Shown: positions 9,086 to 18,125, numbered from the stretch's first letter. The stretch is 64,000 bases of DNA from Streptomyces sp. R41 (GCF_041053055.1 NZ_CP163443.1:5377001-5441000); one strand, 5' to 3'. Made by a program: numbers and translations. Notes: generated by a model not told the origin, from the sequence alone.

Positions 9086-9247
9086 CCTCATGGGCACTGG
9101 TGTGGCCGCTGTGTCCCATGGGGCTGTGCCGCGTGGCCCGGTCTGAGTACGGTGCCCGTGCGAACGTCGCGGTGCGGTGCGGCGTGGCGGTACGGTGCCC
9201 GCGGCCCGGCGGCCGGCATCGGATTCGGGATCGTGAATCGGGGCGGA

Positions 9248-10195
9248 ATGGACGCGTACGACGAGAGCGCGAGGACCGGGCCATGGCCGGACGGTTCCAC
9301 GCCGGACGCTTCCATGCCTGACGGTTCTATGCGTGGTGGGTCCGCGACTGACGGGGCCTCGCGTGACAGTTCGGTGCCTGACAGCGCCGTGACCGAGCCC
9401 CTCGCATCCGCTGCCGCGACATCCGAGCCCCTCACATCCGAGCCCCTCACATCCGAGCCCCTCACATCCGAGGCGCCCACATCCGAGGCGCCCGCCCGCC
9501 CCCAGACGGAGTCCGTCGTCGAACCCCCCGCCCCTACCGGTATAGCTGCCCTCCCCCTCCGCTCCCAGATCGCCGCCGCCCTCGCCGTCGCGGTCGTCGC
9601 GGTCGTCGCCTGTGTGCACCTCGGCATGGTGTTCCTGCACGTCGCGCCCTCGAACACGGTGACCAAGCAGCACGGCCGGGCGATCGACGAATGGATCTAT
9701 CCCGAGTTCGAGCAGAACTGGAAGCTCTTCGCCCCCAACCCGCTGCAGCAGAACATTGGGATCCAGGTCCGCGCCCTGGTCCGCACCTCGGACGGCACCA
9801 GCCGCGAGACCGGCTGGTACGACCTGTCCGCACTCGACGGCCAGGCCATCGACGGCAACCTGCTGCCGAGCCACACCCAGCAGAACGAACTGCGCCGTGC
9901 CTGGGACTTCTATGTCAGTACCCACGACGGCCAGAACCGCCCCGCGGGCCTGCGCGGCGACCTCTCCGAACGCTATCTGCGCCGGATCGCCGTACTGCGC
10001 CTCGACCGTGAGCACGCGGGGGGCGCGGGCGCCGTCGTCGAACGCGTCCAGGTCCGCTCCCGCACCACCAACGTGCCGCCCCCCAAGTGGAGCGAGGAGA
10101 AGGTGTCCGACAAGCCCATCGTCCGCGAGCTGCCCTGGTGGTCCGTCCCCGACAGCGATCGCAAGGACGGGCTGACGGAGGCGAGCGCCCGATGA
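9248..10195 (+). CDS. DUF5819 family protein, membrane-anchored
   Basis: About 315 residues. The first 95 or so are low-complexity Ser/Thr/Pro/Glu with five copies of a 5-residue repeat (SEPLT to SEAPT). One membrane helix follows (AAALAVAVVAVVACVHLGMVFL) and then an extracytoplasmic domain containing FEQNWKLFAPNP and WYDLSALDG, which mark DUF5819. The next gene is an HTTM membrane protein overlapping by ATGA, a pairing that recurs in actinobacteria and suggests a complex. The N-terminus is uncertain: ATG 9248 is used; GTG 9152 and GTG 9233 are alternatives. Confidence 0.75.
   Translation: MDAYDESARTGPWPDGSTPDASMPDGSMRGGSATDGASRDSSVPDSAVTEPLASAAATSEPLTSEPLTSEPLTSEAPTSEAPARPQTESVVEPPAPTGIAALPLRSQIAAALAVAVVAVVACVHLGMVFLHVAPSNTVTKQHGRAIDEWIYPEFEQNWKLFAPNPLQQNIGIQVRALVRTSDGTSRETGWYDLSALDGQAIDGNLLPSHTQQNELRRAWDFYVSTHDGQNRPAGLRGDLSERYLRRIAVLRLDREHAGGAGAVVERVQVRSRTTNVPPPKWSEEKVSDKPIVRELPWWSVPDSDRKDGLTEASAR
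9419..9493 (+). repeat. 15-bp coding tandem repeat, five copies
   Basis: ACATCCGAGCCCCTC repeated at 9419, 9434 and 9449, then ACATCCGAGGCGCCC at 9464 and 9479. It encodes SEPLT and SEAPT units in the linker of the DUF5819 protein. Copy number is likely to vary between strains. Confidence 0.85.
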
Positions 10196-11412
10196 GCCGA
10201 TTCGCCCTGTCGGTCTCGCGCGGCATCACCCGAGTCACCGAGAGCGCCCTCGGCCCGTACCAGAGCGCCGTGATCCGCATCGGCTTCGCCGCCACCTGGC
10301 TGCTGTTCCTGCTGCGCGAGTACCCGCACCGCCAGGAGATGTACGGGCCCGACGGGCCGTGGAGCTGGGACCTCGCCCAGCAGCTCATCGCGACCAATCA
10401 CTCGTTCACGGCCCTGATGTGGTCCGACAGCCAGGTGTGGTTCGAGATCGTCTATGCCCTCGCCGTCCTCTCCAGTGCCCTGCTGCTGGTGGGCTGGCGG
10501 ACCCGCACGATGTCCGTGCTCTTCATGGTGGGCGTGCTGTCCCTGCAGAACCGCAGCATCTTCATGGGGGACGGCGGCGACAACGTCATCCATCTGATGG
10601 CGATATACCTGGTGTTCACGCGCTGCGGGCAGGTGTGGTCGCTGGACGCGCGGCGGGCGCGGGCCGCGCGGGAGGCACGCGCGCGTGGCGAGCGGACGGG
10701 GCCCGACCGGGTCGGACCGGCCCTGTGGGGTGTGCTCGGCCTGGCGCTGGTCGGGGTGACGCTCACCGGGTGGGTCGGCCCCGGGTGGCTGCTGTTCTTC
10801 TGGGGACTGTGGGCGCTGCAGGCCCTGTGGTGGGTCGTCGGCCGCCGTGCGCGCACCGCGGAGCCACGGGTCCTGCTGGACGTCTTCGCCAACCTCGTGC
10901 ACAACGGTGCGCTGCTCGTGATCATGGCGGAGGCGTGTCTGATCTACGCGACCGCCGGCTGGTACAAGATCCAGGGCTCGCGCTGGCAGGACGGCACCGC
11001 CGTCTACTACCCGCTCCACCTGGACTACTTCTCGCCCTGGCCCGCGCTGTCCGACCTGATGTCCGCGCACGGCACGATCGTGATGCTGGTGACGTACGGG
11101 ACGGTCGCCGCGCAGGTTGCCTTCCCCTTCACTCTGTTCAACCGACGGGTCAAGAACGTCCTGCTGGCGGCCATGATGACCGAGCACGCCGTGATCGCCG
11201 TGGTCCTCGGGCTGCCGTTCTTCTCGCTCGCGATGATCGCCGCCGACGCGGTGTTCCTGCCGACGTCCTTCCTGCGGATCCTCGGCGGATGGGCGGCACG
11301 CGCGCGTGGAGGGCTCTTTCCGGTCCGCGGCCGTACGGTGCCGGGGCCGCGCGAGCGGCAGGCGCGCATCCCGGAGCAGGCCGAGGACACCCACGTAGGC
11401 TTCACGGCATGA
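10192..11412 (+). CDS. HTTM domain integral membrane protein
   Basis: 406 residues with several membrane helices (for example AVIRIGFAATWLLFLL, IVYALAVLSSALLLVGW, LLFFWGLWALQALWWVV and VIAVVLGLPFFSLAMIAADAVFL). The segment ATAGWYKIQGSRWQDGTAVYYPL matches the HTTM domain, related to the transmembrane part of vitamin-K-dependent gamma-glutamyl carboxylase. The lysine in the YKIQG loop corresponds to a conserved position. The substrate is unknown. It overlaps the DUF5819 gene (ATGA) and the following methyltransferase gene (ATGA), so the three are co-transcribed. Confidence 0.85.
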   Translation: MSRFALSVSRGITRVTESALGPYQSAVIRIGFAATWLLFLLREYPHRQEMYGPDGPWSWDLAQQLIATNHSFTALMWSDSQVWFEIVYALAVLSSALLLVGWRTRTMSVLFMVGVLSLQNRSIFMGDGGDNVIHLMAIYLVFTRCGQVWSLDARRARAAREARARGERTGPDRVGPALWGVLGLALVGVTLTGWVGPGWLLFFWGLWALQALWWVVGRRARTAEPRVLLDVFANLVHNGALLVIMAEACLIYATAGWYKIQGSRWQDGTAVYYPLHLDYFSPWPALSDLMSAHGTIVMLVTYGTVAAQVAFPFTLFNRRVKNVLLAAMMTEHAVIAVVLGLPFFSLAMIAADAVFLPTSFLRILGGWAARARGGLFPVRGRTVPGPRERQARIPEQAEDTHVGFTA

Positions 11413-12302
11413 ACGAGACGGACGCCCGTACGCCGGACGAGGAGATCGGCGCCGGTGCGCCGGACGAGATCGGCGCCCGTACGCCGGACGGCAAGAGCGA
11501 CGCCGGTACCCCGGACGGCGGGCGCGCTGCCGGTACTCCGGACGTCTCGGACGGCGCTCATGCCGTACGTGCCTGGCGGCGGCTCGCCGACGGCTCCGTC
11601 CTGCTCGACGGTTTCCACGCGCTCAAGCACGCGGTGCGCTTCCAGGCGCGTATCCCGGTGGCCGTCACGACCGACCGGCGGGCGGCGCTCGCGCTGGCCG
11701 CCGAGCTGGCCCCGGACGTACGCGAGGCCGTCGACGCGCTGCTGGTGGAGGTCCCGGCGGCGACGTTCACCTCGCTCGTGGCGCGCCCGCACCCCACCGC
11801 GATGGCGGCTCTCGCCGTACGTCCGTCCAGGGCGGCCAATCTGGAGACGCTGGCCCGCACGCCCCGCACCACGCCCGTCGTCGTCCTCGACAACCCCCGC
11901 AACCTGGGCAACGCCGGCGCCGTGATCCGGCTCGCGGCGGGGTTCGGTGCGACCGGTGTGGTCACCACGGGCACGCTCGACCCCTGGCACCCCACGGTCG
12001 TGCGCGGTGGGGCGGGCCTGCACTTCGCGACCGCCGTGGAGCGGCTGACGGTGGACGAGCTGCCGCCGGGCCCGGTGTTCGCCCTCGATCCGGAGGGCGA
12101 GGACATCCGCGGGCTGAAGCTTCCCGACGACGCCGTGCTCGCCTTCGGCTCCGAGCGCAGCGGTCTGTCCCCCGAACTCCGCGCCCGCGCCGACCACTTG
12201 GTGTCGCTGCCGATGCGCCCCCAGGTCTCCAGCTACAACCTCGCGACCAGTGTGGCCATGACGCTGTTCCACTGGAGTGCGACCGGGAGCGCATCGGCGT
12301 AG
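11409..12302 (+). CDS. TrmH/SpoU family RNA 2'-O-methyltransferase
   Basis: 297 residues. The SPOUT methyltransferase motifs are clear: motif 1 NPRNLGNAGAVIRLA, motif 2 AFGSERSGLSPEL and the knot motif 3 LPMRPQVSSYNLATSVAMTL. Enzymes of this family transfer a methyl group from S-adenosylmethionine to a ribose 2'-hydroxyl of rRNA or tRNA. The first 45 residues are a repetitive tail of (A/R)GxPDxxxG units not needed for the fold. The ATG overlaps the HTTM stop (ATGA). Which nucleotide is modified cannot be told from sequence. Confidence 0.9.
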   Translation: MNETDARTPDEEIGAGAPDEIGARTPDGKSDAGTPDGGRAAGTPDVSDGAHAVRAWRRLADGSVLLDGFHALKHAVRFQARIPVAVTTDRRAALALAAELAPDVREAVDALLVEVPAATFTSLVARPHPTAMAALAVRPSRAANLETLARTPRTTPVVVLDNPRNLGNAGAVIRLAAGFGATGVVTTGTLDPWHPTVVRGGAGLHFATAVERLTVDELPPGPVFALDPEGEDIRGLKLPDDAVLAFGSERSGLSPELRARADHLVSLPMRPQVSSYNLATSVAMTLFHWSATGSASA

Positions 12303-12344
12303 CCGCGGCACGGCACCGGCGTCGGGCCGTGGCGGCGCACACGC

Positions 12345-14036
12345 TTACGCCTCTCGGCGCACCTCGACCACCCGGAAGCGGCTGGCGACGAACGCGCCGT
12401 CGCACAGCGCGGCGTTGGCGGCCGCGTTGCCGCCCGAGCCGTGGAAGTCCGAGAACGCCGCCGTCTGGTTGACGTACACCCCGCCCGTGAGGTTCAGGGA
12501 GAGTTGGGCGCACTCCTCCAGGCAGGCCTCCTGCACGGCCTGCTCGACCTCCTCGTCGGTGGTGTACGCGCCGACTGTCATCGCGCCCTTGTCCCTGATG
12601 GTGCGGCGCAGCAGCTCGACGGCGTCCGCGGCCGAGTCGACCGCGACGGCGAAGGAGACGGGCCCGAAGCACTCGCTCATGTAGGCCGCTTCGTCGTCAG
12701 GCTTGGCGCCGTCGAGTTTCACGATCACCGGCGTACGGACGACCGCGTTCGGGAACTCCGGGTTGCTGATCTCCCGTGAGGGTAGGGCGACTTCGCCGAG
12801 ACCGGTGGCGGCCTCCAGGCGGGCCTTCACGTCCGGGTTCACGATGGCGCCGAGCAGCGCGTTGGCCCGGGCGTCGTCGCCGAGGAGTCCGCCGACCGAC
12901 TTCGCGAGGTCGGCGACCACCTCGTCGTACGACTTGGGGCCCTCCTCCGTGCGGATGCCGTCGCGGGGGATCAGCAGGTTCTGCGGGGTCGTGCACATCT
13001 GGCCGCTGTACAGGGACAGGGAGAAGGCCAGGTTGGACAGCATCCCCTTGTAGTCGTCGGTCGACTCCACGATCACCGTGTTGACGCCGGCCTTCTCCGT
13101 GTAGACCTGCGCCTGGCGGGCGTTGGTCTCCAGCCAGTCGCCGAACGCCGTCGAGCCCGTGTAGTCGATGACCCGGATCTCGGGTCGTACCGCCAGGGTC
13201 TTGGCGATGCCCTCTCCGGGGCGCTCGGCGGCCAGCGCCACCAGGTTCGGGTCGAAGCCCGCCTCGGCGAGCACCTCGCGCGCGACCTGGACGGTGAGCG
13301 CGAGCGGCAGCACCGCGCGCGGGTGGGGCTTCACCAGCACCGCGTTGCCCGTGGCGAGGGAGGCGAACAGGCCCGGGTAGCCGTTCCACGTCGGGAAGGT
13401 GTTGCAGCCGATCACCAGCGCGATGCCGCGCGGGACCGGCGTGAACTGCTTGGTCAGCGCGAGCGGGTCGCGCTTGCCCTGGGGCTTGGTCCACTCGGCG
13501 TTGTCCGGGGTGCGGACCTGCTCCACGTACGCGTACGCCACCGCTTCCAGGCCGCGGTCCTGCGCGTGCGGGCCGCCCGCCTGGAACGCCATCATGAAGG
13601 CCTGGCCGCTGGTGTGCATGACCGCGTGCGCGAACTCGTGCGTGCGGTCGCTGATGCGCTTGAGGATCTCCAGACAGACCACGGCGCGGATCTCCGCGCC
13701 CGCGTCGCGCCAGGCGCGCTGTCCGGCGCGCATGGCAGGCAGCAGTACGTCGATGTCCGCGTGCGGGTACGTGACGCCCAGATCGATCCCGTACGGCGAC
13801 TTCTCACCGTCCACCCAGTCGTCGGTGCCGGGCTGGCCGAGGTCGAGGCGGGTGCCCAGGAGGGCGTCGAAGGCGGCCTTGCCTTCCGCCATGCCCAGGC
13901 TGCCGCTCTCGCCGTACGCCTTGGGGTGCTCGGGGTGCGGGGACCAGTACGCGCGCGTGCGGATCGCTTCCAGCGCCTGGTCGAGAGTGGGCCGGTGCTG
14001 GGCGATCAGCTGGTGCGCGGACAGTTCGGCGGCCAT
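12345..14036 (-). CDS. paaN: Phenylacetate degradation aldehyde dehydrogenase PaaN
   Basis: 563 residues, matching the PaaN aldehyde dehydrogenase family. The NAD-binding part has NTFPTWNGYPGLFASLATGN, the glycine motif is DYTGSTAFGDWLE, and the catalytic cysteine lies in SGQMCTTPQN. It probably oxidises the semialdehyde made when the oxepin-CoA ring is opened; the hydratase half found in PaaZ fusions is absent, so another protein must open the ring. It is transcribed divergently from paaH with a PaaR-like site between them. Confidence 0.9.
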   Translation of the reverse strand: MAAELSAHQLIAQHRPTLDQALEAIRTRAYWSPHPEHPKAYGESGSLGMAEGKAAFDALLGTRLDLGQPGTDDWVDGEKSPYGIDLGVTYPHADIDVLLPAMRAGQRAWRDAGAEIRAVVCLEILKRISDRTHEFAHAVMHTSGQAFMMAFQAGGPHAQDRGLEAVAYAYVEQVRTPDNAEWTKPQGKRDPLALTKQFTPVPRGIALVIGCNTFPTWNGYPGLFASLATGNAVLVKPHPRAVLPLALTVQVAREVLAEAGFDPNLVALAAERPGEGIAKTLAVRPEIRVIDYTGSTAFGDWLETNARQAQVYTEKAGVNTVIVESTDDYKGMLSNLAFSLSLYSGQMCTTPQNLLIPRDGIRTEEGPKSYDEVVADLAKSVGGLLGDDARANALLGAIVNPDVKARLEAATGLGEVALPSREISNPEFPNAVVRTPVIVKLDGAKPDDEAAYMSECFGPVSFAVAVDSAADAVELLRRTIRDKGAMTVGAYTTDEEVEQAVQEACLEECAQLSLNLTGGVYVNQTAAFSDFHGSGGNAAANAALCDGAFVASRFRVVEVRREA

Positions 14037-14114
14037 CAGGGACCAACTCCTCGTCTCAAGAGCTCTTCGTTGAACTCATGACCTGGGCAGAAACAGCCGG
14101 ACAGAGTTAGAGTA

Positions 14115-14128
14115 ACCGAACGATCGGT
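14115..14128. promoter_or_regulatory. PaaR-like operator ACCGAACGATCGGT between paaN and paaH
   Basis: Exact fit to ACCGNNCGNNCGGT, placed 79 bases before paaN and 57 bases before paaH, so one bound dimer could control both divergent promoters. Confidence 0.65.
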
Positions 14129-14152
14129 CGGGACAAGGGGGTCCGCCGCATC

Positions 14153-14161
14153 TGTGGAAAA
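14153..14161 (-). other. DnaA-box-like 9-mer TTTTCCACA (one mismatch)
   Basis: Plus strand TGTGGAAAA, complementary to TTTTCCACA, one base off TTGTCCACA. It lies 25 bases from the PaaR-like site, inside the paaN/paaH divergent region. Confidence 0.3.
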
Positions 14162-14184
14162 CCCCGTGCGGGAGGATCGCGCAC

Positions 14185-15699
14185 ATGACAGCACTCGACC
14201 TCAGCAGCCCCGTGGCCGTCGTCGGCACCGGCACCATGGGCCAGGGCATCGCCCAGGTCGCGCTGGTAGCGGGCCACCCCGTGCGGCTCTACGACGCCGT
14301 TCCCGGGCGTGCCGACGCGGCGGCCGAAGCGATCGGCGCCCGCCTCGACCGGCTCGTCGAGAAGGACCGGCTCACCGGCGCCGACCGGGACGCCGCCCGT
14401 GCGCGGCTCCAGCCGGCCGGGAGCCTCACCGACCTCGCGGACTGCGTCCTCGTCGTCGAGGCGGTGCTCGAACAACTCGACGTGAAGCAACAGCTGTTCC
14501 GCGATCTCGAGGACATCGTCGGAGACGACTGTCTGCTCGCCACCAACACCTCTTCCCTGTCCGTCACGGCCATCGGCGGCGCCCTGCGCAGCCCCGGCCG
14601 CCTGGTCGGACTGCACTTCTTCAACCCCGCGCCCCTGCTGCCCCTGGTGGAGGTCGTCTCCGGGTACGCGAGCGATTTTTCGTCGGCCACGCGCGCGTAC
14701 GAGATGGCCCGCGCCTGGGGGAAGACCCCGGTCGCCTGTGCCGACACCCCCGGCTTCATCGTCAACCGCATCGCGCGGCCCTTCTACGCCGAGGCCTTCG
14801 CGGTGTACGAGGCCCAGGCCGCCGACCCGGCCACCATCGACGCGATCCTGCGGGAGTCCGGCGGCTTCAGGATGGGAGCCTTCGAGCTGACCGACCTGAT
14901 CGGCCAGGACGTCAACGAGTCCGTCACGCACTCCGTGTGGCAGTCCTTCTTCCAGGACGTGCGGTTCACGCCCTCGCTCGCCCAGCGGCGGCTCGTCGAG
15001 TCCGGCCGGCTCGGCCGCAAGACGGGACACGGCTGGTACGACTACGCGGACGACGCCGAGCGCTCCGAGCCGCACACCGCGGAGAAGGCACAGGCGCCCG
15101 CGTACGTCGTCGCCGAGGGCGATCTGGGCCCGGCCTCCGAGCTGCTCCCCCTGATCCGCGAGGCGGGCATCCAGGTCCGTGCGGACGAGGAGGACCACGG
15201 CACGCGCTTCGTGCTGCCCAGCGGCGGCCAGCTGGTCCTCGCCGACGGCCAGACCTCGGTGGAGTTCCGCGACGTCGTCTACTTCGACCTGGCGCTGGAC
15301 TACCGCAAGGCGACCCGGATCGCCGTGTCGGCCTCTCAGGACACCGCTCCCCAGACGCTCTCCGAGGCCGTCGGACTCTTCCAGGCCCTCGGCAAGGACG
15401 TCAGCGTCATCGGGGACGTCCCCGGCATGATCGTCGCCCGGACCGTGGCCCGGATCGTCGACCTGGCGCACGACGCCGTCGCCAAGGGAGTGGCCACCGA
15501 GGAGGACATCGACACCGCGATGCGGCTCGGCGTCAACTACCCCCTGGGGCCCTTCGAATGGAGCCGCAGGCTCGGCAGGAGCTGGGCGTGCTCCGTGCTG
15601 GACGATCTGCACCAGCGCGACCCCTCCGGGCGCTACGCGCCGTCCCTCGCGCTCTACCGCCACGCGTACGCCTCCGAGAAGCGGGAGGGCACCTCATGA
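14185..15699 (+). CDS. paaH: 3-hydroxyacyl-CoA dehydrogenase, PaaH type
   Basis: 504 residues, the length of the long PaaH class with one Rossmann domain and two C-terminal 3HCDH domains. The NAD motif is VVGTGTMGQGIAQVA at about residue 12; the 3HCDH signature DTPGFIVNRIARPFY follows, then a second helical domain with VPGMIVARTVARIVD and LGVNYPLGPFEW. PaaH oxidises 3-hydroxyadipyl-CoA to 3-oxoadipyl-CoA with NAD. GGAGG precedes the ATG. Its last codon overlaps the TetR gene (ATGA), which ties the regulator to this pathway. Confidence 0.9.
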   Translation: MTALDLSSPVAVVGTGTMGQGIAQVALVAGHPVRLYDAVPGRADAAAEAIGARLDRLVEKDRLTGADRDAARARLQPAGSLTDLADCVLVVEAVLEQLDVKQQLFRDLEDIVGDDCLLATNTSSLSVTAIGGALRSPGRLVGLHFFNPAPLLPLVEVVSGYASDFSSATRAYEMARAWGKTPVACADTPGFIVNRIARPFYAEAFAVYEAQAADPATIDAILRESGGFRMGAFELTDLIGQDVNESVTHSVWQSFFQDVRFTPSLAQRRLVESGRLGRKTGHGWYDYADDAERSEPHTAEKAQAPAYVVAEGDLGPASELLPLIREAGIQVRADEEDHGTRFVLPSGGQLVLADGQTSVEFRDVVYFDLALDYRKATRIAVSASQDTAPQTLSEAVGLFQALGKDVSVIGDVPGMIVARTVARIVDLAHDAVAKGVATEEDIDTAMRLGVNYPLGPFEWSRRLGRSWACSVLDDLHQRDPSGRYAPSLALYRHAYASEKREGTS

Positions 15700-16286
15700 C
15701 CACCGCCAAGCGCGACACCTACACCCCGGAGACCCTGCTCTCCGTCGCCGTCCAGGTCTTCAACGAGCGCGGCTACGACGGCACCTCCATGGAGCACCTC
15801 TCCAAGGCGGCCGGCATCTCCAAGTCGTCCATATACCACCACGTCGCGGGCAAGGAGGAGCTGCTGCGTCGGGCGGTCAGCCGCGCCCTCGACGGCCTCT
15901 TCGGGATCCTCGACGAGGAGCACGCGCGCGTGGGGCGTGCCGTGGAGCGCCTGGAGTACGTCGTACGGCGCATGGTCGAGGTGCTCACCGCCGAACTTCC
16001 GTATGTGACGCTGCTGCTGCGGGTGCGCGGCAACACGGACGCCGAGCGCTGGGCCCTGGAGCGGCGCCGTGACTTCGACCACCAGGTGGCCGAGCTCCTG
16101 AAGGCCGCGGCCGCCGACGGGGACGTACGCGGCGATGTGGAGGTCCGGCTCGCGACCCGGCTTGTCTTCGGGATGATCAACTCGATCGTGGAGTGGTACC
16201 GGCCGGACGGGCGGGGCATGGGCGAGCGGGAAGTGGCCGACGCGGTGGTGCAGTTGGTCTTCGCGGGACTGCGCAGCGAGCGCTGA
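15696..16286 (+). CDS. TetR-family regulator, probable repressor of the paa genes
   Basis: 196 residues. The N-terminal helix-turn-helix has TSMEHLSKAAGISKSSIYHH, typical of TetR, followed by an all-helical ligand-binding domain. It is translationally coupled to paaH, and three ACCGNNCGNNCGGT-like palindromes lie upstream of paaA, between paaN and paaH, and before the bkd operon. A PaaR-type role, released by phenylacetyl-CoA, is the simplest reading. This is inference from context; the ligand could be another acyl-CoA. Confidence 0.85.
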   Translation: MTTAKRDTYTPETLLSVAVQVFNERGYDGTSMEHLSKAAGISKSSIYHHVAGKEELLRRAVSRALDGLFGILDEEHARVGRAVERLEYVVRRMVEVLTAELPYVTLLLRVRGNTDAERWALERRRDFDHQVAELLKAAAADGDVRGDVEVRLATRLVFGMINSIVEWYRPDGRGMGEREVADAVVQLVFAGLRSER

Positions 16287-16289
16287 GAC

Positions 16290-16790
16290 TCAGCCCTCCG
16301 GCTCCAGGTCCTCCTCCTCGAAGACCAGCAGGGTGCGCGTACTGAGAACCTCCGGGATGGCCTGCAGACGCGTGAGCACCAGCTCGCGCAGCGCCTTGTT
16401 GTCCGGCGTGTGCACGAGGAGCAGTACGTCGAAGTCGCCGCCCACCAGGGCGATGTGGTCGGCCCCTGGGAGCACCCTCAGCTGCTCGCGCACCGTGCGC
16501 CAGGAGTTCTGCACGATCTTGAGGGTGATGTACGCGGAGGTGCCCTGCCCGGCGCGCTCGTGGTTGACGCGTGCCCCGAAGCCGCGGATCACGCCGTCCT
16601 CGATGAGACGGTTGATCCGCGCGTAGGCGTTGGCACGCGACACATGGACGCGTTCGGCCACGGAGCGTATCGAGGCGCGGCCGTCCGCCTGGAGCATCTG
16701 CAGGATGTCTTGATCGATGGCGTCGAGCGGGCGGGCGGGCGCAAGGGCGGGGCCGGCCTCCGGTGGCTCGGCCATTTGTTCAGGTGCCAT
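16290..16790 (-). CDS. Lrp/AsnC-family transcriptional regulator
   Basis: 166 residues. The DNA-binding part reads LDAIDQDILQMLQADGRASI then SVAERVHVSRANAYARINRL; the C-terminal RAM domain is present (ITLKIVQNSW ... IALVGGDFDVLLLV). Lrp-type proteins sense amino acids. This one is divergent from a branched-chain keto-acid dehydrogenase operon, so control by leucine, isoleucine or valine is likely (compare BkdR). ATG 16790 has a GGGAGGCGGGG ribosome site; an earlier in-frame ATG at 16811 lacks one. Confidence 0.9.
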   Translation of the reverse strand: MAPEQMAEPPEAGPALAPARPLDAIDQDILQMLQADGRASIRSVAERVHVSRANAYARINRLIEDGVIRGFGARVNHERAGQGTSAYITLKIVQNSWRTVREQLRVLPGADHIALVGGDFDVLLLVHTPDNKALRELVLTRLQAIPEVLSTRTLLVFEEEDLEPEG

Positions 16791-16848
16791 GTCCCCCCGC
16801 CTCCCTACCATGGACGTACTGCGTCCATCTCAGGCTGTGCAGAACCGT

Positions 16849-16857
16849 TTGTCCACA
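16849..16857 (+). other. DnaA-box-like 9-mer TTGTCCACA
   Basis: Exact Streptomyces-type DnaA box in the Lrp/bkd divergent region, 34 bases from a PaaR-like site. Confidence 0.4.
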
Positions 16858-16891
16858 GCCTGGCGGTGCCTGTAGCCAAAATGTGCCGACG

Positions 16892-16905
16892 ACCGAACAA
16901 TCGGT
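16892..16905. promoter_or_regulatory. PaaR-like operator ACCGAACAATCGGT before bkd operon 1
   Basis: Matches ACCGNNCGNNCGGT except A for G in the central CG. It is a near-perfect inverted repeat 59 bases before the E1alpha start and about 100 bases before the Lrp gene. It suggests that the paaH-linked TetR protein also controls branched-chain keto-acid oxidation. Confidence 0.5.
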
Positions 16906-16964
16906 AGGTGAGGCGCCTCACACCCGTGCAGCGCCTGAAGCCGCTCCCACGAGGAGGTGCCGTC

Positions 16965-18125
16965 ATGACGGTCATGGAGCAGCGAGGCGCGTACCGGCCC
17001 ACGCCGCCGCCCGCCTGGCAGCCCCGCACCGACCCCGCGCCGCTGCTGCCCGACGCGCTGCCGTACCGCGTCCTTGGCACCGAGGCAGCCGCGCAGGTCG
17101 ACCCGGGCCTGCTGCGCCGTCTGTACGCGGAACTGGTGCGTGGCCGCCGCTACAACACGCAGGCCACGGCCCTCACCAAGCAGGGCCGCCTCGCCGTCTA
17201 CCCCTCCAGCACCGGTCAGGAGGCCTGCGAGGTCGCCGCCGCGCTGGTCCTCGAGGACCGTGACTGGCTCTTCCCCAGCTACCGCGACACCCTCGCGGCC
17301 GTCGCCCGCGGCCTCGACCCCGTCCAGGCGCTCACCCTCCTGCGCGGGGACTGGCACACCGGGTACGACCCCCGCGAGCACCGCATCGCGCCGCTGTGCA
17401 CCCCCCTCGCGACCCAGCTCCCGCACGCCGTGGGCCTCGCGCACGCCGCCCGCCTCAAGGGCGACGACGTGGTCGCGCTCGCCCTGGTCGGCGACGGCGG
17501 CACCAGTGAGGGCGACTTCCACGAGGCACTGAACTTCGCCGCCGTCTGGCAGGCCCCGGTCGTCTTCCTCGTCCAGAACAACGGCTTCGCCATCTCCGTC
17601 CCGCTCGCCAAGCAGACCGCCGCCCCGTCGCTGGCCCACAAGGCCGTCGGCTACGGGATGCCGGGCCGCCTGGTCGACGGCAACGACGCGGCGGCGGTGC
17701 ACCAGGTGCTCGGCGAGGCCATCGCCCAAGCGCGCGCGGGAGGCGGTCCGACGCTCGTCGAGGCCGTCACGTACCGCATCGACGCCCACACCAACGCCGA
17801 CGACGCGACCCGCTACCGCGGCGACGCCGAGGTCGAGACCTGGCGCGCGCACGACCCGATCGCGCTCCTGGAGCACGAGTTGACCGAGCGCGGGCTGCTC
17901 GACGACGAAGGCATCCGGGCCGCGCGCGAGGACGCCGAGACGATGGCCGCGGATCTGCGTGAGCGCATGAACCAGGACCCGGTGCTGGACCCCATGGATC
18001 TGTTCGCCCATGTGTATGCCCAGCCCACCACTCAACTGCTGGAGCAGGAGACCCAGTTGAGGGCCGAGCTCGATGCAGAGGCGGACGGTCCGCATCACCA
18101 CGGGCCGGAAGGAGCCGGGCGATGA
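16965..18125 (+). CDS. bkdA: Branched-chain 2-oxoacid dehydrogenase E1 alpha (cluster 1)
   Basis: 386 residues. The thiamine pyrophosphate motif runs from VGDGGTSEGDFHEALNF to FLVQNNGFAIS, and the active-site loop is YRIDAHTNADD. E1 decarboxylates 2-oxoacids and passes the acyl group to the lipoyl arm of E2. ATG 16965 follows GAGGAGG at 8 bases. The genes E1alpha, E1beta and E2 overlap and form one operon; E3 is elsewhere. S. coelicolor and S. avermitilis also carry two bkd clusters that supply branched starter units for fatty acids and polyketides. Pyruvate as substrate cannot be excluded by sequence alone. Confidence 0.88.
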   Translation: MTVMEQRGAYRPTPPPAWQPRTDPAPLLPDALPYRVLGTEAAAQVDPGLLRRLYAELVRGRRYNTQATALTKQGRLAVYPSSTGQEACEVAAALVLEDRDWLFPSYRDTLAAVARGLDPVQALTLLRGDWHTGYDPREHRIAPLCTPLATQLPHAVGLAHAARLKGDDVVALALVGDGGTSEGDFHEALNFAAVWQAPVVFLVQNNGFAISVPLAKQTAAPSLAHKAVGYGMPGRLVDGNDAAAVHQVLGEAIAQARAGGGPTLVEAVTYRIDAHTNADDATRYRGDAEVETWRAHDPIALLEHELTERGLLDDEGIRAAREDAETMAADLRERMNQDPVLDPMDLFAHVYAQPTTQLLEQETQLRAELDAEADGPHHHGPEGAGR

